Shown here piece after piece: positions 11,790 through 24,200 of a stretch of DNA of 63,378 bases. A program made the position numbers and the translations under genes. The DNA lies in NCBI GenBank assembly GCA_025786725.1, contig JAHLTZ010000068.1, positions 1 to 63,378 of the forward strand, given 5' to 3'. Positions within the stretch are counted from its first letter, which is position 1. Each line of letters starts with the position of its first letter. This DNA is from Syncephalis fuscata (taxonomy: Eukaryota; Zoopagomycota; Zoopagomycetes; Zoopagales; Piptocephalidaceae). The notes beneath the pieces were generated by a model, which was not told where the DNA came from, searched no databases, and was given only the letters and a program-made list of their open reading frames with translations.

Positions 11790-14700
11790 TTATATAATAT
11801 GTGGCACATAGACCATAGAGCTTCGGGTATTCTCCATTTGTGCTAGTTGTAATTTAGTCACTAAACGGAATCTAGTTGGGATCATTGGATCGGTGGGAAG
11901 TGCATCCAGTGCCAGTCGTAAATATTCAGTCCATTGGCGGAAATTGTCCCAATCGTCTGCTTGGAAGATGACGGGCCATGCACCCGCCCTTAAACAGAAC
12001 ACATGGCGGAATCGGCCCGTTGATGCCTCGGACGCTGTCACTACAGTGCGATGTAGCATAATCGTCGTTTGATGTGCGTATTGATGTGCTTCACTCGTCT
12101 CTTTAGTCACCACGAGTCTATCGTTGAATAGGAAGCAGTGCATACGACCATTGGCTTGACCCGCTTTAGGATAGTAGAGTAATTCGCCTTGATGCAGTAG
12201 GCGTGAATCCATATGCAACAATGGTTGAGGCAAGCTAAGTAGGCGTCGTTGCACCGTAGCTACTTGTTCCAACACGGTAATCCTATCCAAATCTGGTGTT
12301 AAACACTCCAATAGACGGTGTAATTCATCGACTGAATTATCGGCAATCTTTTGGGCTAGACTGTTTGGTGGACATAAATCAGCCGCCACTTCTAGAAAAC
12401 CCACATAAGCACAGATACGCTCACGTGGCTTGGCCAGAATAGAGCGTAGATTAACGTAACCCGCTAAACGTTCACATTCTCGTAACTGTTTAGCAAATTT
12501 ACTATCACGACAGCACAAACGCTCTAGCGCTATTAATGCACGCGGGAATCGATCTACATAGTCGGCGTATAACCGAAGACCCCGTACACGCTGTTCAAAC
12601 ACGGCCACTACTTTATCAATAGGGCCATGTTCACGCTGTAGTGCTTGTAGTTCACTTGAAAAGTCCAAATGAAAGGCGAGTAGATTAGGTACAAAGGCAA
12701 ATATACCATCAATCTCTCTCACCATACTAGGTGTATCATTAGAAGTGGTCTCGGCTTCAATAATCTCCGCCATTCTCTGACCGCTTAAATGACTGATCGC
12801 ATCAGCATTGGCATTCAACGTTGAATCGTGTGACTTTCTTCTAATTGCACCGGTAGCAGTGGTCGATGGTCCATCCAATGTACTGATGTTAATGCCATCA
12901 TTGCTCTCAGCTATAGGCGGGCTTGATTCATAGATATTAGACGAGGAGGACGAGGATGCTGTGGTGGTCATACTGTTATTCCTTGATAGACTACGATGTT
13001 TAACGGTAAATGAACTGGCTCGTCTACCTAGCCATCCACTGAATGAACCATCGCGACTACAGTAATAGTCGTGTAAAGGTCGCCAGAAATCATCTCGCAT
13101 CACTTCAAGACTACGAACTAGAATACTTTCAGCCCGTGCCTGTTTAGATAGCAACACCATTAAACTCTGATGATTATCTAAATAAATATTGTATTAATTA
13201 GTTGATATCAATATCAATATATACTGTTATTATATTTACCTTCGGCTATTTGTTCATCGTCGGTTAGGTTATGCTTGTCATCTTCTATGTCACTTGGTGT
13301 GTCACTGTCCACTGGCTCTAATATTTGACTGGATCGGTTATTGATGATAGTGGTCGTTGTATTGGATGCAATAATCGATGTTGTGGGCTGTGACGATATC
13401 GATAGTGACCGTGAAGATCTAGTGGCCAGTATTTGTGTATCACTATCTTGATCGTCACCGTTTAATGAACCAGTACTATCACGATATCCGTCACGGGCTG
13501 CATACATAACTCGTCGTACATTCTTGGCCACCCATCCAGATCCAGGGGCACCAGTGACTGTATTAGTATCAGTGTCATTAGATGGTGTACTATTGGTATC
13601 ATTGGTATCATTATTAGATGTAGATGTAGCCACAGTAGTCACTTTTGGTGTAGTCACTTCTGGTGTAGTTGTATCATCACTCATCAAATATAATGCTGTT
13701 ATCTTGCGTCGAATTAAATGTAATTCAGCTGATAAACGAGCCACTCTTGGTGATTGTGGTACATTTGCCAATACAGTCTTTTTAGTTGTTGATGCAGCTG
13801 TTGTTAATGGTGTGGGCCGTGTCGTTCTACGTCTACCACCACCATCATTACTATTATTCGTTGATGCAGCACCTTCTCTGGATACACGTAGACATGGGTC
13901 ACGCCAGTTATTAGTATCTGCTTCGATATCAGCACTGAATGCTCGTCGATGATGTCGACCATTACGTTGTACACTATTAGTAGTAATATTACCTGCTGTA
14001 GTATCTGTATTTATAGACATCGATGGCTGCCATGATGTTCTCTGTGATGATCTAGAGGCAATTTGTTGTTGTTGTATAGACTCACGTCGACGGGCTGCAG
14101 CATGTCGATAATGATAACTTTCAATATCATTAAATGAAGGTGAATGGCTGCCTTCTTTACTAATATTAGATTCATTAGTTGATTCAATTGGATCTTGTTG
14201 AGATCGGGCCAATGTTACTTGTGTTGATGACTGTTCGTCATTGTTTGTTGGTACTAGTTCTTCTAGACTATCAGCTCTGAATCGTAGTGGTGTTTTGACT
14301 AATAAAGGATCGGCCATACCGTCACTTTCTTCATCAGTCAACAGTGTATCAGTTCTTAGCTTAACATCAATGTTATCAGCATCGTCAATGTCATCAATGT
14401 TAGTAGCAGTGGCTATAATTGATTCTTGATTGAATGAATTGGCATGTGATGTTTGACCAGAAGGTGTATTAGTAACATAATCATTCATGACATCAAGTGT
14501 GTCAAAATAGTGTGGCTGTATTAAAGGTGTATCATTTACGCCTTTAGGTTGAATATTATTATTACGTAAAAATGCAGCTGATGATGACATAATAGGTCGA
14601 TCAGATAATTGGTTGTTATCTGGTGCATTGTTGTTATCGGTGGGCCATTCACATACAACAGCGGCAACTTCTAATTCAGACAATTCACCTTCAGCTTCAA

Positions 14701-16941
14701 CTTGTTCAGCCAAATTCTGTAATGAAGTAGCCATTGCTAATATATATAGTTTAGTACTCATTAGTACTCATATTATATATATTCATATTATTGTTACTTA
14801 CCAGCCATGGATCCATCGCGGTGACTACGTGTTCTATAACTAGTTAGATTGGTGGTAGTATTGGCATCGGTACCAGATCCTTCACTGCTATTAGAACGGG
14901 ATAAAGTGGGACTGCGCCATGAGGGACGATGTGAACGACGTGATATATTACGCGTATTTCCAATAGATGATTCGTGACGTGTATGATCAGCTGAATACGA
15001 TGAATGATGTCGTGTACGGCGACCACGTGAGCCACGTCGTTGAAATGGTGCAGCAAACATTGATTTATATCGATTACGGCGGAATGGATCAGCTGCTTTG
15101 TCTTCGTCGCTTTCTTCACCTCCACTTGGCATCATAGAGTCATATCGAATACGGGCCATATTAAGTGGTAATTCAAAGTCGCTTTCATGTTCATTATCGT
15201 CATCTTCTACTTCATCACTTGGCTGATCTTCATGGTCATGACTAGATGGTGATGACAATAGTTGTTTATCTTTACTAGCAGATGAATCTATATTGATAGA
15301 TTTGTTTGATACATATAATGGATGTGGTGACTGTTGCTGCTTACCATCTACATCTACATCTACATCTGCATCTACATTTTTTTCCGCCTTTACTACTGAT
15401 GATGTAACTTCTTGTCGACTATGATTAACAATAGTACTGGCCGTCGATACATCAGTAGCACAAGAAATGGTGGAAACACGACGTGATCCATCACCATTAA
15501 TAAGTGGCTGTTGAGCTGTGGAATTGGCCGTAAAAAAGGACACATCCATAATAGTACTGCTGCTTTTACGTTTAGCTCTTAATGCTAGTGTTTCATCGTC
15601 CAATTGTATATCGGCATAGTGTAATGCAGAGGAACTAGCCGATGCACGTGGCAATGTAGTGATTTGTTGTGGTGTAGCCGTACTATGACCAGCTACTTCA
15701 TTACAATGCTGTTGTTCATTTGTAATGGAGCATAACTCATGAAGTGGCGGTTTGGGACTGGCACAGAGATTACGTGCAGCAGTGGATCGACCCGATACAC
15801 TTGTACGATGTCCACTATTGCCACCACTGCTGGTGGCAGTGTAAAGGGGAGTGGGTGTATGCAGTACAGTCGATGTACACGATTTAGAACGTGAATGGCC
15901 TCTACGACGAGGTGGACGAGGTGGTGGTGTGGTGGGTGGCGGTGTACGGGCAGAGTGAAATGTTACATCGGGCCATGTACCATCACGTGGAATAATACCG
16001 GCCGAATAAGGTTGACGTAAAAAGACGGGGCTGTCTACTGGTGACTGTCCAAATTGCTCGGCAATTGGCACGAGTGGCGGTGGGAGACAGCGGCGAGAAC
16101 GTGCATTCATAGTCAATGACGATCGGCTAGTCAATGCAGTTCGTGTATTGCCGGTGTTAATAGTAGTAGAACTAGAGCCTGGATGGGGCCATGTAATACT
16201 GTTGCTATTGGCATCGGCATTGACAAAGTTTGATGACAAGTGAGTGGGTAGATACTGCTGTAACCTATTGGGAAACTCGGGCGGTGTAGATGCCGCACGT
16301 GGTAATAGATAATGTGGTAACTGAATGGGTACCTGTGGTGACAACGCTGTATCATTAACAACAGCAACAGAAGGTTCTGTTACGGGTAGATTGACCAGTG
16401 TGATGACTGATTTTGTAACAGTCGATTCTGTTGGTGGTGGTGATAATGACGTAATTGTAGTTATTTCAGTATCTGTGTTTGTTGTGGCAGGTATTGATGG
16501 CGTCGATTTTGCTGTTGATGCATACGAAGGTACAGGATAGTGTAAATACGTCGGTGCCAATGTGGATGTTGACTTATTTGGCTTTTTTACGGAGTTCTTT
16601 TTCTTTGACTTTGCTGTATCGTCTGTTTTATTGGCCACTGAATCAGATGATGGCCAAAATTCACCAGATAATGGCCGAATACCTGCAAATAGAGATGATT
16701 TACTACTGTCAGCACGGCTATTCCTATCCGTCGGTAATGAACGGGTTGATCCAGACGATACTATGTAGTCAGTCGGTGTTTGAGCTGTCGCTGGAATAAT
16801 AGGTGAAGATATATTGTGAATTATTTCTTTCGATTTACGATGAGTACTAAACCGATGCCGCAACGATAAGGCACGCCGAAATATATTCGTCTTTGGCCGA
16901 TCCACGGCGGATGCCACCCCATTTGGTTTCAATTCGCCCAT
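11790..16941 (-). CDS. Large DH-PH Rho guanine-nucleotide exchange factor
   Basis: Three exons (about 16941-14802, 14736-13240, 13177-11790) join in frame over introns of 63-66 nt to give about 1,675 residues. The first two-thirds is low-complexity Ser/Thr/Asn-rich sequence with a Pro run (TPPPTTPPPRPPRRR) and many basic-Ser patches. The C-terminal exon holds a DH (RhoGEF) domain: helix 1 is AESILVRSLEVMRDDFWRPL, and then come IFAFVPNLLAFHLDFSSEL, the YVDRFPRALIALERL helix and ILAKPRERICAYVGFLE (CR3-like). A PH domain follows (GELLYYPKAG… CFLFNDRLVVTKE…). Such proteins load GTP on Rho/Cdc42-type GTPases at the cortex. About 100 low-complexity residues interrupt the DH domain after helix 1. 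Start: the first ATG in frame is at 16941. A splice-acceptor-like TTTATTTAG lies just upstream, so a 5' exon is possible. Confidence 0.85.
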
Positions 16942-17734
16942 ATTGCCTTCAAGTGCGCCTAACAAATACTAAATAAAATAATGTTAAAATTTGCCAATTA
17001 TACGGCGTACAAAACAAAAACAAATCCAAATTCGGTAATGATATAGGTCGTGAGAATGGCCGTCGTTGTTGTGATACAAGGCCCCTAACTATTCAAAAAA
17101 GAGCAGACGAAAGGGAAGGAGCGTGCAGGCGTAACAGAAGGCTTTGAACAGTCGATGGTTAGAGAACGAGGGAAGGCAAGTAAAAAGACGGTTCGATAAG
17201 GCAAAACTAGAGAATAATGGACAAGCAGAGAAGAAGCGGAAGAAGAAGAGGAGGAGGAGGAGGGATAGTAGCTGTAGTCAATAGCAAGCGGCAATGGCTG
17301 CTAAGCGTTGACGGTGCAGCGGAGATCGATAATAATAATAGCGGAGAAACGTAAAAACTAAGTAGTGGCAGTGACTTTAACTAAAAACATAGCATAAAGT
17401 AGAATAAAATAATATCGATCAAGATATGCAATCAAACGGATGCGCAAATGCCGAACAAAGAATTGTACACCGGTAAGTAATTGCTTTTAGTGAGCTTTGT
17501 TTCAATAACCAGTTCAAACCACTGCAATGAGATTGTTGTTGTTGTTGTTGTTCAGTTAAAGATAGTGCGAATATTGGTAAAAGTAGAACAAAATACAAAA
17601 AGAACTTGCCAATAAACAGTGACACTGCAAGCTTAACGAAAGAAGATAAAAGCGTAAAAGTAAATTGAATGGTGGTGATTATTCGTATTAATCAAAATAG
17701 CGTTGATGTTAAAAATAGTGAATTGATGTGCGTG

Positions 17735-17762
17735 TGTGTGAGTGTGTGAGTGTGTGTGTGAT
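17735..17762. repeat. GT-rich microsatellite
   Basis: A short run of GTGTGTGA/GTGTGTGT units in the RhoGEF upstream region. It is imperfect and interrupted by A. Confidence 0.7.
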
Positions 17763-18561
17763 AGTCGAATGGTCAAGTGGTGTGCGTTGTGTGATAAAAA
17801 AGTAGAGGAGAAAGAGTAAGAATGAGAAAGAGTGCGTGATAAGTGAAGGATGGCTGGTACAATGTGTGAGCGCAAAGGGTATCAGTAAAGCTATGATTGT
17901 GGAGTAGGCAGCATTAAAACAGCCAAGCATGAAATATGGCACGTGAAAAGTTTAGGACTATGACAGCCAAGAAATAAAGAAAGAGAAAAAGAAGTAGTAG
18001 TAAAAATGGTATATATGAATGGAGTCAAGATTACCGGTATTTACCGGTTTACTACTGATCAAGGTGATGATGGTAAAAGAAAAGGTATGTTTTTATCAAA
18101 TTAAGATTATAAAGCAAGTTACTATGTAAATGTTAAAGTTTAAGCCATATCATATATCAATCTATCGATTTATCAATCAATTCTAGTGTACTGTATCAAT
18201 ACACTAGATTGATAGATTGCAGTAATATGAATTATCATGTCATAAGATAATAAAATGGCTAGTGCTTTGTTCATTATCATTATTGTAAGTGCAATAAGCT
18301 TACAAAGTTTATCATTGGCATATCAAATATTTCTGCTTTAGTATCAGCATGAGTAGCCATTGATCATAAAGCAAGGCTGTATCATGGATGCGGGGTAACA
18401 AGCAGACTGTCCAAACAAACAATGCTTTGTATTGCTTACCTCTGGCATGCCTATCAATAATCACAAATAACAATTTATGTGCAGAATAAACAATCGTTCA
18501 ATAAACAAAAAAGAGATAGAATAGTCATCAATTATACAATCGTAACATACGGGGAAAAAGA

Positions 18562-18582
18562 AAGAGAGAGAGAGAGAGAAAG
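18562..18582. repeat. (GA)n microsatellite
   Basis: A short GAGAGA run inside a purine tract on the + strand, upstream of the RhoGEF gene. Confidence 0.8.
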
Positions 18583-21289
18583 TGGCGGAAGAGGGAGGAG
18601 CGTAACAACAGTGGCGGTTTATTCGTTCGTTATAGAGAAAATGATGGCATTCGACACGTGTTATGTGGCTACAACAACAGCAACAGCGACTTGAAAGACT
18701 CGTGGCAATAAAGGCGAAGGGGTGGCGAAGAGCGAGTTGGTGAGGTCCTTGATAGAGGCACAGACTATATAATATTTGCTGACCACAGATCATGACGGCT
18801 ATTGGTAGTTTAATCTATCGACTGTTCGTTAAACGTCCTATGAAGTGCATCGACGTTGTCCTATCATAATTGATTGTGGTACAACAATAACGGTAACGAC
18901 AAAGAGGCTAATGGTGACAGTGGCAACAATGACAACGATAACAACAAGTATTTGGGCCAGATACTCGGCCTGGAGACTATAGTTTCGTACCTTACTTGTA
19001 ACACCGCACATCATTTCGTGTATAACAAAACTAGATCAATCAATTACTAACTAGCAAGTCTGTGTATTGTACACACTTGAATGTATTTAGTTGAGCATTT
19101 TTAGTGTTTTACTAATGACTGTAGGCATTACGAATAGATTAAGCATCAGTAAATGAATTTAATTAAATAGTTATATATGTACTTGCATATCTATTAATAA
19201 TAGTGATAGTAATGACCATAAATACAAATATTACAACTAGCTTATTTTCAAGCCGTAGGTATTGATTTTGAATTACACCGGCTTGTAATAGTTCGCCTAT
19301 ACGCTTGCTAAATTGGCAGCAAAATGGTGTAATCTAAATAGGCCTTCAACAATTATTAGATAGGCAACGATAATAGCCGGCAATGTTCATGTGATCGTAA
19401 AGTTATAACTAGCTAACATCTATGTATTATGATGGAAAGGATTCTTATAATTGCTATAACGGTGTAGATAGGTCAGTCTATAGTATGATGGCCATTGCCT
19501 CTATGCCTTATTCCTACTAGATTTACACTGCCATTCTATACGGAATACAATATTTCTAATAGAAAGAATATTAGTAATAAAGGTGGTTAAAATAGATAGC
19601 GGCAGTGGCTATAGTCAGACAAGTATTGTGTCGTCATCATCATTGTCATCATTACTATTGTTAGGGGCAGCTGTCAATGGGCCTGGTCGCTACAAAGTAT
19701 ATGAGTTGCTGGTAGGACGCCATTGCAACACATGACTTTCAATGTAACCATTGAGCAACTCAGCTGTAGTAGCTGCAGTGTTGTACGAAGCATCGTTTAC
19801 TATGTGCAATTGCTATAGTCACGTAGTTTGCTATTTCATTCTCCGACTATACGCATCGTAGATATAGCTACGAAAAGATATTAAAAATCCGATAGACATG
19901 CATGATCTGCCATTAAGCATGACGACGATTGACAAAAGTGCAGGTCGATGCGTATAGCATAGCATTATTGGCTTGCTAATTATCACTAAAGCAGGACCAG
20001 TTGTCATACATCATTACTAATATAACTTTAGCTAATTAGCCAACGGCTAATAGTCTAATAAACGTTACCGCATGTTTTACGCCATTAATCTTTGTTTAAA
20101 AACAGTTTATTTAGCCGTTAATTGCATTCTAGTAATTTCAAATCTTTTTACTAAAAATAAAGCAAAAGAATTGTCAATAGCACATATCACAAGATCTTTT
20201 TTCTCAAGAACATAAGATCTATCAGCTGAGTTTGTTTCAGCACTAATGCACTATATGTACTAGTGCATGCTATCGGTATCGGCACATGTGTGCTCGCATC
20301 GAACGTTTAATTGAGGCTTGGCGGCAGCAACGACAGATACAATAAAATATAGTTTATTTGAAACAAAACGTAGACTACACGTGACAATTGCCACTAGGAC
20401 GCAAATACAAAGTACTCATTTTATCTGAACGTTTATCGTGTATTGCCATGGGAACAAAATTAGGCTATCACCAAAGCAGATGGACAGAAAGTGTGCGGCG
20501 GGTCTAAACATACCACGCGTAGCGAGTCCATTGCGAATAGTATGAAACAATTGGTGAACCGGTTATTCAAGTCCATGTGCTCATTCCCTAAATTGCCCTG
20601 TTCTTTGTTGCACGTCGCCGTCACAAACACTGAATTTGCTTGGTCCATAGTCTGAACCTGTTCGACTCGCTAATCATAATTGGTTAATTGCACGCCGTGA
20701 ATGACAAAAAATAGAACGCGACGAGTATGAAGACTATTTCCACAACTTACACTACAAGTCTCCACACAGCAACACCTATTGACCAATAAACACCAACCTT
20801 TGAAATAGTTTTGTTTTGCATTCCGTTTATTAGCTCGACGGCATTAAGCAACGACGTTGAGCTGTTGGCCAATTAATGCAATGCAGACATATTAAAAGTC
20901 CGCAGAATTGGTAATTATCCCGCTGCAGTACAGCTGCTTTGTAATTGCCTAGTAGCATGGACCAGGCGGTACAATCAATGCGTTTGTAAAGTAAGAAAGA
21001 GAAAAAAGGGACAGCTGAACGATTGAGCGGAGTGCAATGAGAAGGGAGGAAGGAAGGGAGAGCGAGCGAAGAGGTGGCGTACGCTTACAGTATTGGTTGG
21101 TATCATTTTTGTCGCCCAAAAAACCAATGGTGACCCGTCAGGTGCTACCGGCATAAGCTGTACCTTTGCGAACAGTCTCATCCCTTGAGCTATTTAGGTA
21201 GTAATAGCCATAGCTATTGTGGTAACAAATAGTGCAAAGTAGTAATATCGACAATAATGGCCATAGTCATCAATGATTCCGGCAACCAA

Positions 21290-24200
21290 TAGCTTATCGC
21301 TGGTTCGTTCACTCGCCCTCCCTTCGGTTTTAGTTGTTGTTACTGCCATGCCTATCACTGGCTTCATCCTTCCTTGCCTGATTGATTGCTCTTTTACTCG
21401 CTCTATTCGTTCTGTTTCTCATTGCCTTCCCGTCAACCAAAACACCGTCACACAAGCGATATCGCTTTGAATGGTCGGCCCGCATGTCTTTTTAAATCCA
21501 CACGTCGTCATCGTTCTCGAGTCATGCTTGCGCGTTCGTTGGTTATTTTTACACTTTATTCGCTTCAACTCACGGGCGCCATTGCCCTTTATCCCTCTTT
21601 CTCCTTTCCGTCATTTCATTGCTTTGGATCAACAAGCATTGATTTGTTCGTCCATAACACTGCTCTTTTACCAGCAGCTATATCGCTGCCTGTCAGCCTA
21701 CACCCATATATTGTACACTGTGATAAACTTGTCGTTTAACTACTGCCGCCAACGTGTAATATACAACAAACTGGCTTTATTGTCATATTTTGCCTACTAA
21801 TCTACTAGTAGTGTCAATATTTGGTAAGTGTTGGGTAGTAGATGGCTATTGAGAATGCGATATAATTGAATAGCACAGCGGAATGTCGTTTAATAATACC
21901 GTTATGGCTGCCATTATTAGCCATATCATTTATTGCCACACAGTGCAATAATCATTTTTGCTTATCGCTTTATCAGCAAATCTTTATTACTTGTTTTTTG
22001 TTAACAAAAAAAAGCAGCTTTTCATCTCCGTCAGTAACAGTCACACTTGTTATTGTTACAAACAGATGCAACTTTTTACTACAATGTTGCCATGCATCCA
22101 ATCTTTTACTGTGCATGACATGCCATCATTTGAGCACGCACACGCCTTGTCATTTATTATTGATTATTTGATTTTTCCTCGTTTGGCACTAGCGTCGAAT
22201 TTATCGGACCGTATTTTCTATGAAATTGAGTTCCTCATGATTTGACACCCGATATTTCTAGCCTGCCATCCAAAGATATAATTGTGCGGATGTTAATATT
22301 CCAGATGAATGATCATCCAAAACGGGTGGTTGTTTAGTTTCTGTCTAAGCACGCGGTTCTCAACAACACTCAACATGTACTAGTTGATATAATTGAATTA
22401 CTGCGAGTGAGTGAGTGAGTGGGGGTGGAAGTGAGTTTATGAGCGTTTGTACACCCATACGATTGTTTTTTCGTATCACCGGCCTCGACTACATTTGCTC
22501 CTTTCGTTTCAGCTTTTTGTGAGGCCAGCATTGTTCATGGCAAATGGTACAACTGATTGGCCATAGCCAAAGCATGCGCACTAGCACACAATTTCTCCAA
22601 GGTCAACAGAGCTAGCACTGTGTACAGGTGGATGCGTTGATGTAGGTTGGCGTGTGTATGGACCAACATCACGCTGCTGCTGTTTTCTATGTAAACCATT
22701 TGTTTCAAGTGTAATGTTGCGTCTAGCTTTTTTACCCGTTTAATTTGTGATCATGCGTTCAACATATTCACTTTAATTACTTCCATACGAGCAATACACG
22801 AGGTAATTGTTCTTTATTGTATCTACCTTTATGAACATCCTGTTATATTGTATTTTCCGTGCTCCCCTGCATTTTTTTCTTATGGTCGCGCGAATGTAAT
22901 GCGTGCTCGTCTTTTGATTTGCCTGACTGGTGCAATCCAATCTTGGCCATCATTATGCTTAGCCGCAGACTTGTTGGTAACACGCGTTTATTGGCGGATG
23001 ACAACGCAGCATGGCATTGCCAGCTGGGCATTCATTCTACAGTGTACCAATGCATGTCTGTGCCGCCATATATACCTGCATTACTTTACTCCGCCTCATT
23101 GCCGCTTTTTATCCTTGCTTCTCTCTTTTTCTTCACTGTTTGCTTTGCTCTTAGCAATAACATCATAACACTTGACCAGCCGGCCTGGTAACCCTCTCTC
23201 TCTCTCTATCTCTCTACACTGTTCACTCTGTACTTGTCTACTTTTTCGCCTCTTCTTTATATCCATTAACCTTTACGTTCGCTGGCCGTTCGTTTTTCAC
23301 CTCAAGACACTTACTCGCTCACTCTCAGCTCTACTGTGTTTAGTTCGACTGTTTTATATCTTTTATTCGTCTTTTTGTTTTGATCCATTATCAAAACAAA
23401 TACATTGACGATAGTAACACTCATCGCTGTAGTTACCCTTGATTAAGAATTAACTGTTTTTTACTTGATCTATTGTTTACTACTGCTTTTCCAGTAACAC
23501 TTGTCTATTCATCTTTGTTACATTGATTGGATTTATTGCTGTTACAATTGCTCAGTTCATTTGATTGGCCACACTACCACTACACTTTTGTATTTCTTTG
23601 CTTTATTACGGGTTTCCTGCTTGTACACTTGTATTGAACTTTTACGTCAAGCAAACGCTTTTATTTACAGCACACGTCTTGCGTGCCTTGACTTGTAGAA
23701 ACACTTGACATTACATTCCACTGTAGGCATTTTATTTTATTATTGCCATAATAATAATAACTGTGTAGCGACAACATTTGCTAACTATTTTTGTATTTTT
23801 ATTAATAGACAATTACAACCCACCTTCTGAATACTTTTCCAATAGCTTTATTGGTATTAGTATTTAGTATCCCATTCCTTTTAAACGGTCCATTGCCTGT
23901 CAATTCCAAGGTGAGTATCATTTGCTGCTTGTTGAGCACCAATCAAATCATGGTCCATATCAATCATTTTGCGCGCACGTGTTTGCATGCCTCTCGCCTT
24001 TGTTCTTGCCATTGCCCTTTCGTTCTTTCCTGGCCATGAAACTTGTTGTTGTTAACAACAATAACAATGTATCATGGTTGACTATGAGTATAACGATGGC
24101 TGCTACGTCATGTTAGGCCTTTGCTCGACTGTTTGTTGTAAAACATTGTTTATCTGCGCAATAACCATTGATCCTGGCAATGGTGATCCAGTGATAATTC

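Larger units (their letters stand above)
16942..21200 (-). promoter_or_regulatory. Long purine-rich (+ strand) upstream region of the RhoGEF gene
   Basis: About 4 kb with no supported gene. On the + strand it contains repeated purine tracts (near 17090-17270, 17800-17850, 18545-18600 and 20985-21075), so a leftward transcript would be CU-rich, like the leaders of other genes in the window. A candidate distal first exon is ATG CCA GAG at 18448-18440 followed by GTAAGC. Joined to the acceptor at about 16970 it reads in frame into the RhoGEF, but the intron would be about 1.5 kb, far longer than others here. Confidence 0.4.

Noticed and set aside
13524-13952. 142-codon + strand ORF
   Set aside because: Antisense shadow of RhoGEF exon 2; the Val/Leu/Ser composition follows from Thr/Asn codons on the coding strand.
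17085-18793. Several minus-strand ORFs upstream of the RhoGEF
   Set aside because: They translate simple purine or GT tracts; none joins the RhoGEF frame convincingly except the tiny MPE exon discussed.
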